From the NCBI RefSeq assembly GCF_900102335.1, contig NZ_FNBM01000001.1, positions 62,001 to 126,000 of the forward strand: a stretch of DNA of 64,000 nucleotides, read 5' to 3'. This stretch comes from Phytopseudomonas seleniipraecipitans (GTDB taxonomy: Bacteria; Pseudomonadota; Gammaproteobacteria; Pseudomonadales; Pseudomonadaceae). Positions 30,103 to 38,903 of this stretch are shown one piece after another. The translations under genes and the position numbers were made by a program. Positions within the stretch are counted from its first letter, which is position 1. Each line of letters begins with the position of its first letter. Under the pieces are notes generated by a model. The model was not told the DNA's origin. It searched no databases and was given only the letters and a program-made list of their open reading frames with translations.

Positions 30103-31497
30103 TTACTCGGCGGCGCCGCCCTGAGGGCTGCGTTTGCGCTTGCTACCGCCACTGCGGCGACGTTTGCGCGGGGCGCCTGGACCATCGTCCTTGCTGGTGA
30201 GGTTACGGATCATCACGCGGCGATCACTGTCGCTGGCATCCTGGTACTCCGTCCACCAGTCGCCCAGGCCGTCGGTTTCCTCGCCGGCGCTTTCACGCAG
30301 CAGCAGGAAGTCGTAACCGGCACGGAAACGCGGATTCTCCAGCAGCAGGTCGGCGCGTTTGCCGCTGCGCCGTGGCAGGCGCTCCTGCATATCCCAGATC
30401 TCGCGGATCGGCAGGGTGAAACGCTTCGGCACGGCGATGCGCTGACACTGCTCAGCGATCAGTTCGTGAGCCGCTTCCTGCATCGCCGGGATTGCCGGCA
30501 TGCCGCGTTCCTGCAGGCGAATTATCCGCGCGGGTAGTGCCGGCCAGAGCAGCGCCGCGAACAGGAAGGCCGGGGTGACCGGCTTGCCTTGTTGAATGCG
30601 CAGGTCGGTGTTGTCCAGCGCGTTGCGGATCAGCGTGTCGGTGTATTCGGGGTTGTGTTTCAGCGCTGCCGCGCTGGCCGGGAACAACTGGCCGAACAGG
30701 CCGTAGTCCACCAGCAGGTCATAGGTATAGATGGCATAACCGCTGAGAAACAGCTTGAGCACCTCGTCGAACAGGCGCGCCGCAGGAATGCCACCCAGCA
30801 GCGGGGCCAAATCGTAGATCGGGTCGGCGCTGTGCTTTTCGATATCGAAATCCAGCTTGGCCGCGAAGCGCACCGCGCGCAGCATGCGCACCGGGTCTTC
30901 CTGGTAACGCTGGGTCGGGTCACCGATCAGCCGCACCAGGTTGTTGCGAATGTCGTGCATGCCATTGGCGTAGTCGAGAATTCGCTCGGAAACCGGGTCG
31001 TAGTACAGCGCGTTGATGGTGAAGTCGCGGCGCTGCGCATCGTCTTCCAGCGTGCCGTAGACGTTGTCACGCAGGATGCGACCGCTCTCGTTGCGCGAGG
31101 ACTGATTGGTGTCCTCTTCCTCGTCACCCTGAGGGTGATTGGCGCGGAAGGTCGCGGTTTCGATGATCTCGCGGCCAAAGTGCACGTGGACCAGCTTGAA
31201 GCGACGGCCAATGACCCGCGCGTTGCGGAATTCGGCACGCACCTGTTCCGGGGTGGCGCTAGTGGCGACGTCGAAGTCCTTGGGCTCGATGCCCAGCAGC
31301 AGGTCGCGAACACAGCCGCCGACCAGATAAGCCTCGTAGCCTGCGTTCTGCAGACGCTCGACCACGCTGATGGCGTAGCGGCTTATCTGCCCGCGCTGGA
31401 TCGGGTGCTGGTTGCTGTTCAGCACGTGCGGCTTGCTATGAGGCTGGTGCGCGCGGCGCAGCGGAGAACGAAGGGACTTGAACAGCTTTTTCAGCAT
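30103..31497 (-). CDS. pcnB: Poly(A) polymerase I
   Basis: Adds 3' poly(A) tails that speed RNA decay. 464 residues from ATG 31497 (an in-frame GTG at 31506 is possible). The nucleotidyltransferase core has GGCVRDLLLG and the DFDVATSA aspartates, then RRDFTINALYYD. The C terminus is very basic (RKRRRSGGSKRKRS), the usual RNA-binding tail. It lies downstream of crcZ in the same direction; the sRNA hairpin and about 125 bases separate them, so read-through or a separate promoter are both possible. Confidence 0.96.
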   Translation of the reverse strand: MLKKLFKSLRSPLRRAHQPHSKPHVLNSNQHPIQRGQISRYAISVVERLQNAGYEAYLVGGCVRDLLLGIEPKDFDVATSATPEQVRAEFRNARVIGRRFKLVHVHFGREIIETATFRANHPQGDEEEDTNQSSRNESGRILRDNVYGTLEDDAQRRDFTINALYYDPVSERILDYANGMHDIRNNLVRLIGDPTQRYQEDPVRMLRAVRFAAKLDFDIEKHSADPIYDLAPLLGGIPAARLFDEVLKLFLSGYAIYTYDLLVDYGLFGQLFPASAAALKHNPEYTDTLIRNALDNTDLRIQQGKPVTPAFLFAALLWPALPARIIRLQERGMPAIPAMQEAAHELIAEQCQRIAVPKRFTLPIREIWDMQERLPRRSGKRADLLLENPRFRAGYDFLLLRESAGEETDGLGDWWTEYQDASDSDRRVMIRNLTSKDDGPGAPRKRRRSGGSKRKRSPQGGAAE

Positions 31498-31621
31498 GGA
31501 GTGCACTGTATGACGAAATGAGTGGCCAGAATAATGTAAAGGCGCAGAAATAGCGCGGATTCTAGCATTGAGTCGTGCGAGGGTGTAAGCGGGGAGGGAG
31601 GCAGGCCGGGGTGGAAGCTAC

Positions 31622-31979
31622 TGGGGGAGCCGAAGCTCCCCCATAAATGTTGCTGTGCGTTTTTCTTGTTATGCAGGCTGTTGTTTTTGTTTTCGCCTGT
31701 TCCGGTATCCATGCTGTCCGGAAATCTCCCGATACCGGGAGCAAGAGCAAACGGATTGCTTTGGATGCTGATGCTACCTCGGGCCCATGGCCCAACCAGA
31801 ACGGGTGCTGTCTGCTGACAGTTTTATTGTTCTCTATCTGGCCACAGGGCGATGCCCGTGAGGCGATCCTTTCCAAAAAAATCAGTTAGCTGCGTCTCCT
31901 GCCATCTTGTTCTTATTGTGCTGGAGCCGTTACGTCTTATTTTTATTGTCGTGGGTCTTACTTGTTATTGTTGTTGTGC
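31622..31979 (-). ncRNA. crcZ: CrcZ small RNA, Hfq/Crc-titrating
   Basis: CrcZ of Pseudomonas is made from the cbrB-pcnB interval under CbrB and sigma54, and soaks up Hfq-Crc so that catabolic genes are relieved of repression. The minus strand here starts GCACAACAACAATAACAAG just after the promoter and carries at least six A-rich CA-type clusters (near 31962-31978, 31936-31949, 31906-31919, 31821-31832, 31678-31695 and 31659-31673). A conserved stem pairs 31702-31709 with 31731-31738. The 3' end is placed at a GGGGGAGC-UUCG-GCUCCCCC hairpin (31623-31642). No U-run follows it, so the true end may be further on. About 358 nt, against about 407 in PAO1 (from memory). Confidence 0.92.
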
Positions 31980-31989
31980 CAGACATGAA

Positions 31990-32004
31990 GCATTCGCCGT
32001 GCCA
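31990..32004 (-). promoter_or_regulatory. Sigma54 promoter of crcZ
   Basis: Minus strand TGGCACGGCGAATGC has GG at -25/-24 and GC at -13/-12 with exactly 10 bases between, the strict sigma54 rule. The predicted start, 12 bases on, falls at 31978-31979, where the CrcZ-like sequence begins. Confidence 0.9.
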
Positions 32005-32026
32005 GTTTTATTTTTTCATTTAAAAA

Positions 32027-32039
32027 CAAAGGTTTGAAT
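32027..32039 (-). promoter_or_regulatory. Weak IHF-like site between CbrB site and crcZ promoter
   Basis: Minus strand ATTCAAACCTTTG matches WATCAANNNNTTR with one mismatch, in an A/T-rich stretch placed where DNA bending would help an enhancer-bound activator reach sigma54 polymerase. Confidence 0.35.
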
Positions 32040-32060
32040 GTGCTGCGTATTTTTGCGAGC

Positions 32061-32100
32061 AAAAAAAAGCCGGGATTCCGTTACCGTAAACCCCGGCTTT
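32061..32100 (-). terminator. Intrinsic terminator of cbrB
   Basis: AAAGCCGGGGTTTACGGTAA pairs with the following TCCCGGCTTT-type arm and ends in eight Ts (32061-32068 on the minus strand). It isolates cbrAB transcription from crcZ. Confidence 0.88.
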
Positions 32101-32128
32101 GTTACGTCTTGTCGTAAAGGCGGTAACA
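32100..32128. promoter_or_regulatory. Candidate CbrB upstream activating site for crcZ
   Basis: TGTTAC (32100-32105) and GTAACA (32123-32128) form an inverted pair 122-150 bases before the crcZ start. CbrB is reported to bind TGTTAC...GTAACA palindromes (from memory). The 17-base spacer here is a little longer than the one I recall. Confidence 0.6.
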
Positions 32129-32161
32129 CCCGCTCTAGAGCCCTCGCGGCTCCTGTCTTGG

Positions 32162-33586
32162 TTATTCGCTGGTGACGCTCGATTTGCGCCGTGGAATACC
32201 CAGGCGCTGACGACGCTCCCACAGGCACTTGCGGCTTATGCCCAGTTTGCGGGCCAGCTCCGTCTCGGTCATGTGATCCTGGTGTTCGAGCACGAAATGC
32301 TGGAAATAGTCTTCGAGCGACAGGTCCTCATTGGGGTCCTGGCTGGTGGCACTGACCGCGCCGCTCTGTGGTGGCAAGCCGGCAAAGGCATCGTCGTCCA
32401 GGTCTTCCAGTTCGATATCGATGCCCAGCAGCTCAGCGTTGATGGTGCTGCCTTCGCAGAGAATCACTGAGCGTTCGATGGCGTTTTCAAGCTCCCGCAC
32501 GTTACCGGGCCAGCTGTAGTGATGGATCGCTTGTTCGGCATCCGGCGCGAAGTGCAGGTCATTGCGGCCCATACGAGTGGATTGGCGCAGCAGAAAGACG
32601 CGGGCAATTTCCAGCACGTCGCTGCCGCGCTCCCGCAGGGGTGGCAGCTTCAGGGCGATCACGTGCAGCCGATAGTAGAGGTCTTCCCGGAACTGGCCGG
32701 TTTTCGCCAGGGTTTTCAGGTCGCGGTGGGTCGCTGCGATCAAGCGTACGTCGACCTTCTGTGACTGCACCGAGCCGACCCGGCGAATCTCACCCTCTTG
32801 CAACACCCGCAGCAGGCGTGCCTGGGCTTCCAGAGGCAGTTCGCCAATCTCGTCGAGAAACAGCGTACCGCCGTCCGCAGCTTCGACCAGCCCGGCACGG
32901 CTGGCGCTGGCTCCGGTAAACGCGCCTTTTTCATGGCCGAACAATTCGGACTCGATCAGGGTTTCCGGAATCGCCGCGCAGTTGACCGAAATCAGCGGCG
33001 CTTTGGCGCGCTTCGACAGATTGTGCAGCGCGCGGGCGACCAGTTCCTTGCCGGTACCGGACTCGCCCTGCACCAGCACATTGGAGTCGGTGGGCGCGAC
33101 CTTGCGGATCTTGCTGTACAGCTCCAGCATCGCCGGGCTTGAGCCAATGATGCCGATTTCACCGTTGCTGGCCTTGTCGCCTTTCTCGGCTGCGCGAGGC
33201 GCAGCGGGTGCACCGCCGGCCTGCGTGCGAAGCGTTTCGCGGTCACGCAGAATGCGCGCTACGGCTTGCAACATTTCGTCATGATCGAAGGGTTTGGCGA
33301 TGTAGTCGACGGCGCCCATTTTCATCGAGTCGACGGCCGAGCGCAGGCTCGCGTAGCTGGTCATGATCAGCACCGGCGCGCCCTGGGCCAGCTTGATCAG
33401 CTCGGTGCCCGGTGCGCCAGGTAGGCGCAGGTCACTGACCACCAGGTCGAACCCGGGAATATCGAAGCGTTCCTGGGCTTCCTGCACCGAACCGGCCTCG
33501 CTGACCTGGTATTGGTTGCGCTCGAGCAGGCGGCGCAGGGCAGTGCGGATGATGGTTTCGTCTTCGACGATCAGGATATGAGGCAT
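32162..33586 (-). CDS. cbrB: NtrC-type response regulator CbrB
   Basis: Sigma54 activator of the carbon/nitrogen balance system, known to drive crcZ and catabolic genes. 474 residues. The receiver domain has phosphoacceptor D52 (VVSDLRLP); the AAA+ domain has Walker A GESGTGKE at 174-181 and the sigma54-contacting GAFTGA at 221-226; a Fis-type helix-turn-helix ends the protein ([21 protein letters not shown]). cbrA is 96 bases upstream, and the crcZ promoter that it should activate is 160 bases downstream. Confidence 0.97.
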   Translation of the reverse strand: MPHILIVEDETIIRTALRRLLERNQYQVSEAGSVQEAQERFDIPGFDLVVSDLRLPGAPGTELIKLAQGAPVLIMTSYASLRSAVDSMKMGAVDYIAKPFDHDEMLQAVARILRDRETLRTQAGGAPAAPRAAEKGDKASNGEIGIIGSSPAMLELYSKIRKVAPTDSNVLVQGESGTGKELVARALHNLSKRAKAPLISVNCAAIPETLIESELFGHEKGAFTGASASRAGLVEAADGGTLFLDEIGELPLEAQARLLRVLQEGEIRRVGSVQSQKVDVRLIAATHRDLKTLAKTGQFREDLYYRLHVIALKLPPLRERGSDVLEIARVFLLRQSTRMGRNDLHFAPDAEQAIHHYSWPGNVRELENAIERSVILCEGSTINAELLGIDIELEDLDDDAFAGLPPQSGAVSATSQDPNEDLSLEDYFQHFVLEHQDHMTETELARKLGISRKCLWERRQRLGIPRRKSSVTSE

Positions 33587-33682
33587 GTAATCGAATTCTC
33601 TCGACGGTCTCGGAACCTGCTTCCATGGTGCCCGTAGCCAAGCCGGGCCACGTGCGTCACCGGGAATGCGGTTCTTCGGTGT

Positions 33683-36631
33683 TTAGGTTGCCAGTGGCAT
33701 TGCCTCGATATGCCGGGGCAGCGTCACCCGAATGCGGGTGCCACGTTGCTGCTCAAGGTCTATCGGGCTGTCGATTGTTATCTGTCCATAATGCTCTTCC
33801 ACGATGGAATAGACCAGTGCGAGGCCGAGCCCGGTCCCTTTTCCAGGATCTTTGGTAGTGAAGAACGGCTCGAATAACTGATCCATTACACCCTTGGGAA
33901 TACCGCTGCCTTCGTCCTCGACGATCAGGTCGACGGTATGCTCCGAGGCTTCGCTGCGCACGCGAATGGCGCCGCCGGCTGGTGTCGCGTCGCGCGCATT
34001 GCTCAGCAGGTTGATCAACACCTGAGCGAGGCGCTGCGGGTCGCCGTCCACCCAATGCTCGGGTGTGCAGAGGTTGAAGAACTGAACGTCCACGCTGCGC
34101 CGGTTGAGGGCCAGCAAACCAATGGCTTCCTGGGCAATTTCGGCCAGACACACCGGCTCATCGGTGTGCTGATGGCTACCGGAGTGAGCAAAGTTCATCA
34201 GCGAGTGGACGATGCGTGTAACCCGCTTGGTCTGTTCGAGTATCTGCTCACTGATTTCGGTCAGCTCGACGTCGCCTTCGCGTTCTTCGCGCAGGTTCTG
34301 CGCCAGGCAGGCAATACCGGTGATCGGGTTGCCGATTTCATGGGCCACCCCAGCAGCGAGGCGTCCGATGCTGGCCAGGCGCTCGGAGTGCACCAGCTTA
34401 TCTTCGAGCATCTGGGTGTCGGTGAGGTCCTCGACCAGCAGCACCAGGCCGCTGTTACCGGGGGCCAAAGGCTCGTCGATGGCAGCTTTGTGCAGGTTGA
34501 GCCAGCGGGTTTGTCCGTCGAGGGCCAGGCGCTGTTTGTGCAAATGTTCGTCGGGGATTTCGGTAAAGCGTTGCAGCAGGTCGCGCCAGGGCTCGGCGAG
34601 GGTCGACAGCCGTGAGCCGACGATGCGCTGCGCAGGGATCTCGGTGAGTTCTTCCATGGCCTTGTTCCACATCAGGATCTCGTGATCCTTGGCCAGCGAG
34701 CAGACGCCCATGGGCAGCTCCTGCAGGGTCTGGCGGTGGTAGCGGCGCAGGGCATCGAGTTCGGCCGCGAGACCGGTGAGGCGCGAGTGATAATCCTCGA
34801 GGCGGCTCTCTATGAAGTGAATGTCCTCGGTCACGTAGCTCTCGCTGCCGGACTTATAGGGCAGGAAGGACTCGACAATATCCTGAGCCACGCTCGGCCC
34901 CATCAGGCCTGACAGATTGGCTTCCAGACGATCACGCAAGCGGCGAAGCGCGTAGGGGCGTCTTTCATCGAAGGGCAGATGCAGGTCGCGCAGGGCCTGC
35001 TCGACCTCGCGTTGTGCGGTTTTGGCGCCCAGCGGCTTGGCCAGCTGGGTGGCGAACTCCTGCGGTGACAACGCCAGCAGTTCACGGCGTTGAGGCCTGC
35101 GCACATTGTCCACTGCACAGGCTTCGGCGGCGCTGTCTTCCTCCTGGCTCGAGTCGGTGAATACCGAGACCAGGGTGAATACCAGCACGTTGGTGGCCAG
35201 CGAGGCGATGGCGGCAAGGTGCCAACTGCTGTCGTCGAGTACATAGACCAGATCGAGGATGGGCACATAGAGGCCGGGCAGCGTACCTAGCAGCGGCATG
35301 AGCATGCTCACCGCCCACACCGCGATACCTGCCAGCAGGCCGGCAATAAAGCCGCGCCGGTTGGCGGTCGGCCAATAGAGCACCGAGAGCACGCCCGGCA
35401 GGAACTGCAGGGTGGCGACGAACGAGACGATGCCCAGGTTGGCCAGGTCCTGCTGGGCGTCGAGCAGCGTGTAGAAGGCGTAACTGGCGAAAATGATCGC
35501 GACGATCAGCGCGCGGCGTGTCCATTTCAGCCAGCGGTAGATATTGCCCTCTGCCGGCGGCTGATAGAGCGGCAGCACCACATGGTTGAGCAGCATGCCG
35601 GACAGCGCCAGGGTGGTGACGATGATCAGGCCGCTGGAAGCCGACAGGCCGCCGATGTAAGCAATCAGCGCCAGCGTCGGGCTGTCGACGGCGATCCCCA
35701 GGCCGAGGGTGAAGTACTCCGGGCTGGTGGTCGATCCCAGGCGTAGGCCGGCCCAGAGAATCAGCGGAACGGCGAGGCTCATCAACAGCAGAAACAGCGG
35801 CAGGCCCCAGCTGGCGCTGACCAGCGCACGGGGATTGAGGTTCTCCGTGAAGGTCATGTGGTACATGTGCGGCATGACGATGGCCGAGGCGAAGAACACC
35901 AGCAGCAGGGTGCGCCATGGGCCTTCCTGCAGCGGTGTGTGCAGGCTGGCCAGGGCCGCCTGGTTGAGCACCAGCCATTGTTCCAGATCGCGCGGGCCGT
36001 CGAACACGGCGTACAGCGCATAAAGGCCAATGGCTGCCATGGCCGCCAGCTTGACCAGGGACTCGAAAGCGATAGCCAGTACCAGGCCCTGGTGTTTTTC
36101 CCGAGTGGCCAGGTGGCGTGCGCCGAACAGGATGGTGACCAGGATGAACAGCCCGCAGAACGCCAGGCCGACTTCTGGCTGCACCGGCTCGCGGGTGAGG
36201 ATGCTGATCGCGTCGGTAACCGCCTGGATCTGCAGGGCCAGCAACGGCAGTACGGCGATCAGCATGCACAGGGTGCTCAGCGCGCCCGCCCAGGTGCTGC
36301 GAAATCGGAAAGCGAACAGGTCGGCGAGTGAGGAAAGCTGGTAGGTACGGGTGATGCGCAGGATGGGGTAGAGCAATACCGGCGCAAGCAAGAAGGCGCC
36401 GGTCACCCCCAGGTAGCTGGCGAGAAAACCGTAGCCGTACTGATAAGCCAGGCCGACGGTGCCGTAGAACGCCCAGGCGCTGGCATATACACCCAATGAC
36501 AGGGTGTAGGTCAGCGGGTGACGAATCAGCTTGCGAGGGATCAGGCCGCGGTCGGCGCACCAGGCGACGCTGAACAGAACGAGCAGGTAAGCGGCACTGA
36601 TCAGCATCAGCCCGCTGAGGCTAAAGCTCAT
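33683..36631 (-). CDS. cbrA: Sensor histidine kinase CbrA with SSS transporter domain
   Basis: 982 residues from ATG 36631 (MSFSLSG). The first 500 or so form a sodium/solute symporter-like region of about 13 membrane spans (CbrA of other pseudomonads transports histidine), then a STAC-like linker with RRPYALRRLRDR, a PAS domain (about 600-700), the H-box H764 in GVAHEIGNP, and the HATPase with NLLSNARDA and EDEGSGIP. It phosphorylates CbrB. The ATG lies inside the end of cbrX, so translation is coupled. Two upstream in-frame starts (36637, 36640) would add 2-3 residues. Confidence 0.97.
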   Translation of the reverse strand: MSFSLSGLMLISAAYLLVLFSVAWCADRGLIPRKLIRHPLTYTLSLGVYASAWAFYGTVGLAYQYGYGFLASYLGVTGAFLLAPVLLYPILRITRTYQLSSLADLFAFRFRSTWAGALSTLCMLIAVLPLLALQIQAVTDAISILTREPVQPEVGLAFCGLFILVTILFGARHLATREKHQGLVLAIAFESLVKLAAMAAIGLYALYAVFDGPRDLEQWLVLNQAALASLHTPLQEGPWRTLLLVFFASAIVMPHMYHMTFTENLNPRALVSASWGLPLFLLLMSLAVPLILWAGLRLGSTTSPEYFTLGLGIAVDSPTLALIAYIGGLSASSGLIIVTTLALSGMLLNHVVLPLYQPPAEGNIYRWLKWTRRALIVAIIFASYAFYTLLDAQQDLANLGIVSFVATLQFLPGVLSVLYWPTANRRGFIAGLLAGIAVWAVSMLMPLLGTLPGLYVPILDLVYVLDDSSWHLAAIASLATNVLVFTLVSVFTDSSQEEDSAAEACAVDNVRRPQRRELLALSPQEFATQLAKPLGAKTAQREVEQALRDLHLPFDERRPYALRRLRDRLEANLSGLMGPSVAQDIVESFLPYKSGSESYVTEDIHFIESRLEDYHSRLTGLAAELDALRRYHRQTLQELPMGVCSLAKDHEILMWNKAMEELTEIPAQRIVGSRLSTLAEPWRDLLQRFTEIPDEHLHKQRLALDGQTRWLNLHKAAIDEPLAPGNSGLVLLVEDLTDTQMLEDKLVHSERLASIGRLAAGVAHEIGNPITGIACLAQNLREEREGDVELTEISEQILEQTKRVTRIVHSLMNFAHSGSHQHTDEPVCLAEIAQEAIGLLALNRRSVDVQFFNLCTPEHWVDGDPQRLAQVLINLLSNARDATPAGGAIRVRSEASEHTVDLIVEDEGSGIPKGVMDQLFEPFFTTKDPGKGTGLGLALVYSIVEEHYGQITIDSPIDLEQQRGTRIRVTLPRHIEAMPLAT

Positions 36632-36797
36632 CGGCATCACGTTGGCTCTGTAGGATGAAGGTCACCACGATAAGGATCAGCCACAGCATGTATGGCCGGT
36701 ACCAGGCGCCGTTGGGGTCGATCCACCAATCCATGATGGCAGGCGAAAACAGGTAGATGCCCACTACCAGGATCAGAACCAATCGATAGATATACAT
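36621..36797 (-). CDS. cbrX: Small membrane protein CbrX
   Basis: A 58-residue gene with two hydrophobic helices (YRLVLILVVGIYLFSPAI and MLWLILIVVTFIL) separated by DWWIDPNGAWYRPY, and a charged tail. In P. putida a small ORF called cbrX precedes cbrA, with linked translation (from memory); position and overlap fit. The stop lies 11 bases inside cbrA. The likely role is control of CbrA synthesis or a membrane partner of the SSS domain. It is the first gene of cbrXAB. Confidence 0.85.
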   Translation of the reverse strand: MYIYRLVLILVVGIYLFSPAIMDWWIDPNGAWYRPYMLWLILIVVTFILQSQRDADEL

Positions 36798-37008
36798 GCC
36801 GCGTCTCGCTGCTGAGTGTGCCGATGGTAACGGAAGCGCTCCGCGCTGGCTAAAGAACTGCTCGGCTCCTTGCCGTAGCGATCAGCCCTTGCAACACGAC
36901 TGATTGAGCAGCAGATAAGCGTCGCATCTGGCGCTATTGTCGGCCCTGCCTGGGCACGCAGCAGCATCCGATGCGCTGCGCGTTCTGCCGTTCGACGAGC
37001 CGCCTGCC

Positions 37009-37308
37009 TCAGCCGACTATTACCCGAATTACCGCGATCAGTTGAAAGGCACAGAAGAAACCCAGCGCGATACGCATCGGCTTCGACAGGTTGCTGCCCA
37101 GGCTTTCGCGCAACGGCTGCAGCATGAACCGCGGCGTTAGCGCCAAACCGATCACCAGAGACACCACCGCAAACATCGAAAAGAATTCGCTGCTCAACGG
37201 CGGTACACCCGAGGTGAAACCGTACAGCAGGCAGCCGATGGCCACGGCGAAGAATGCCCCGGAAATCAGGCGCTCCCTGGGTGTCCAGGAGGAAAAATTC
37301 ACAGGCAT
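37009..37308 (-). CDS. Small hypothetical membrane protein
   Basis: 99 residues from ATG 37308, preceded by TGGAGC. Three hydrophobic spans can be seen: LISGAFFAVAIGCLLYGF, MFAVVSLVIGLAL and IALGFFCAFQLIAVIRVI. I do not recognise the family. It lies 211 bases upstream of cbrX with a purine/pyrimidine-mixed gap, and replaces the gluQ/dksA genes found beyond cbrA in P. aeruginosa. Confidence 0.7.
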   Translation of the reverse strand: MPVNFSSWTPRERLISGAFFAVAIGCLLYGFTSGVPPLSSEFFSMFAVVSLVIGLALTPRFMLQPLRESLGSNLSKPMRIALGFFCAFQLIAVIRVIVG

Positions 37309-37546
37309 GTGCTCCACAGGCGAAAAACGATGGAGCGCAGTATAAGGAATGGCGCGGCCGTAGGCAGTAGCTGGAAACAAACAGGCGATGGCCTCTGGCA
37401 TCGACGATGCTAGGCTCCAGGCCAATGCCGCTGCGCTCGCCCCAGGCTACTGGGGTACTTGGAGCGCCGCAGCCTGCGGTCGAGCGCAGCGATATCCAGG
37501 ACAAAGTTTTTGGGATATCACGGCAGCCAAACTACAGGGGCGCCGC

Positions 37547-38878
37547 TTACAGCACCCCAGCTTTTTTCCATGCGAGATAACGGTTTACCAGCTCGGGGCC
37601 AAGCTCGCCCGGCCGTGCGTCGAGCACCGGCACGTTGTGGGCAACCAGGCGCTCATGCAGCGTGTTGCGTGCGTTGAGGTAGTCCACGGCGCCGCAGTAG
37701 TTGAGGGCCGACTCGTAATCGCGTACCGGGGCGTGGCGCAGGTTGTCGAGGACGTCCTCACGCAGGCTGGCGATCAGCACCCGGTGGCGCCGTTCCAGGC
37801 GCTTCACGGCACCCAGCAGCTCTTCGTCGTCTTCGTCACGCAGGTTGCTGATCAGCACCACCAGGGCGCGGCGGCTTTGCCGGCTGAGCAGGGCATCTAC
37901 CGCGGCAGCGTAGTCGGCGGGGCGCTGGGTACTCTGCAGGTCATACACCGCGTTGAGTAGCACGTTCACCTGCGCCTGGCCTTTCACCGGCGCCAGGTAG
38001 CGGCTGTGCTCGCCAGCGAAGGTCATCAGGCCGACGGCATCGCCCTGGCGCAGGGCCACGTAACTGAGCAGCAGGCTGGCGTTGAGGGCGTGATCGAAAT
38101 GCGACAGCTCGCCATCCTGGCTGCGCATGCGCCGGCCACAGTCGATCAGGAAAACGATTTGTTGGTCACGTTCGTCCTGATATTCACGGGCGATTGGCAT
38201 GCGCTTGCGGGCGGTGGCTTTCCAGTCGATCTGGCGAAGGGTGTCGCCGTCGCGAAACTCGCGCAACTGGTGAAATTCCTGACCCAGGCCGCGACGCTGC
38301 TGCTGGCGCACACCCAACTGGGCGAGCCAGTCATCCACGGCCATCAGCTGTGCGCCGTACAGGCGCGCGAAGTCCGGGTACACGCGGGCCTCGTCGTGGA
38401 CTTCCAGGTAACGCCGTGACTGCCACAGGCGCAGCGGGCTGGGCAGGCTGATTTCACAGCGCGCAAAGACGAAGTGACCACGCACCAGTGGCCGCACACG
38501 GTAGCTGAAGGTGGTCTGTTCGCCTGGGCGCAGTTCGACCTGTTGCGGCAGGTGTTCGACGGCCATGCCCTGTGGCACGTGATCGATGACGCCGAGCTGC
38601 AACCCGCGCGAGTAGCTGTGATGAGCGGCCAACTGCACCTCGCTCCAGCGGCCCAGCGGCAGGTTGCCAGGCAAGTGCCGCTGCAGACGCGGCGAGGGGC
38701 GCCGGGAAAGCCGCAGGGCATCGACCAACGCAGCGCTTGCCAGCACCAGCAGGGCGCCCCACCACAGCGCGGTGAGGCGCTCCGGGACGGCGACCGACAG
38801 GGCATCCAGCGCGCCAAGGACGATGGCAACAAACAGCAGCCCGGTCAGCAAGCCGAGCAGAATGGAGGAGGGCTTCAT
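37547..38878 (-). CDS. DUF58 domain protein (vWA-like)
   Basis: 443 residues. Two hydrophobic helices at the N terminus (about 7-55) form an anchor, followed by a beta domain and the DUF58 signature GLGQEFHQLREFRDGDTLRQIDW plus TARKRMPIAREYQDE. It then has a von Willebrand A-like fold with IVFLIDCGRRMRSQDG, where a strict MIDAS would be DxSxS; here it is DCGRR, so metal binding is doubtful. DUF58 proteins go with MoxR ATPases, as here, 25 bases after the MoxR gene. Last gene of the six-gene operon. Confidence 0.9.
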   Translation of the reverse strand: MKPSSILLGLLTGLLFVAIVLGALDALSVAVPERLTALWWGALLVLASAALVDALRLSRRPSPRLQRHLPGNLPLGRWSEVQLAAHHSYSRGLQLGVIDHVPQGMAVEHLPQQVELRPGEQTTFSYRVRPLVRGHFVFARCEISLPSPLRLWQSRRYLEVHDEARVYPDFARLYGAQLMAVDDWLAQLGVRQQQRRGLGQEFHQLREFRDGDTLRQIDWKATARKRMPIAREYQDERDQQIVFLIDCGRRMRSQDGELSHFDHALNASLLLSYVALRQGDAVGLMTFAGEHSRYLAPVKGQAQVNVLLNAVYDLQSTQRPADYAAAVDALLSRQSRRALVVLISNLRDEDDEELLGAVKRLERRHRVLIASLREDVLDNLRHAPVRDYESALNYCGAVDYLNARNTLHERLVAHNVPVLDARPGELGPELVNRYLAWKKAGVL

Positions 38879-38903
38879 GCCGCGCTATCCAGAGTCGAGG
38901 CGT

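Noticed and set aside
31491..31876. Small frames on the minus strand within the crcZ region
   Set aside because: They lie over the sRNA with A-rich clusters and stems, and show no ribosome site or homology.
35082..36560. 492-codon alternate frame within cbrA
   Set aside because: Same strand, different frame, Arg/Pro-rich, no family; cbrA is clearly the gene.
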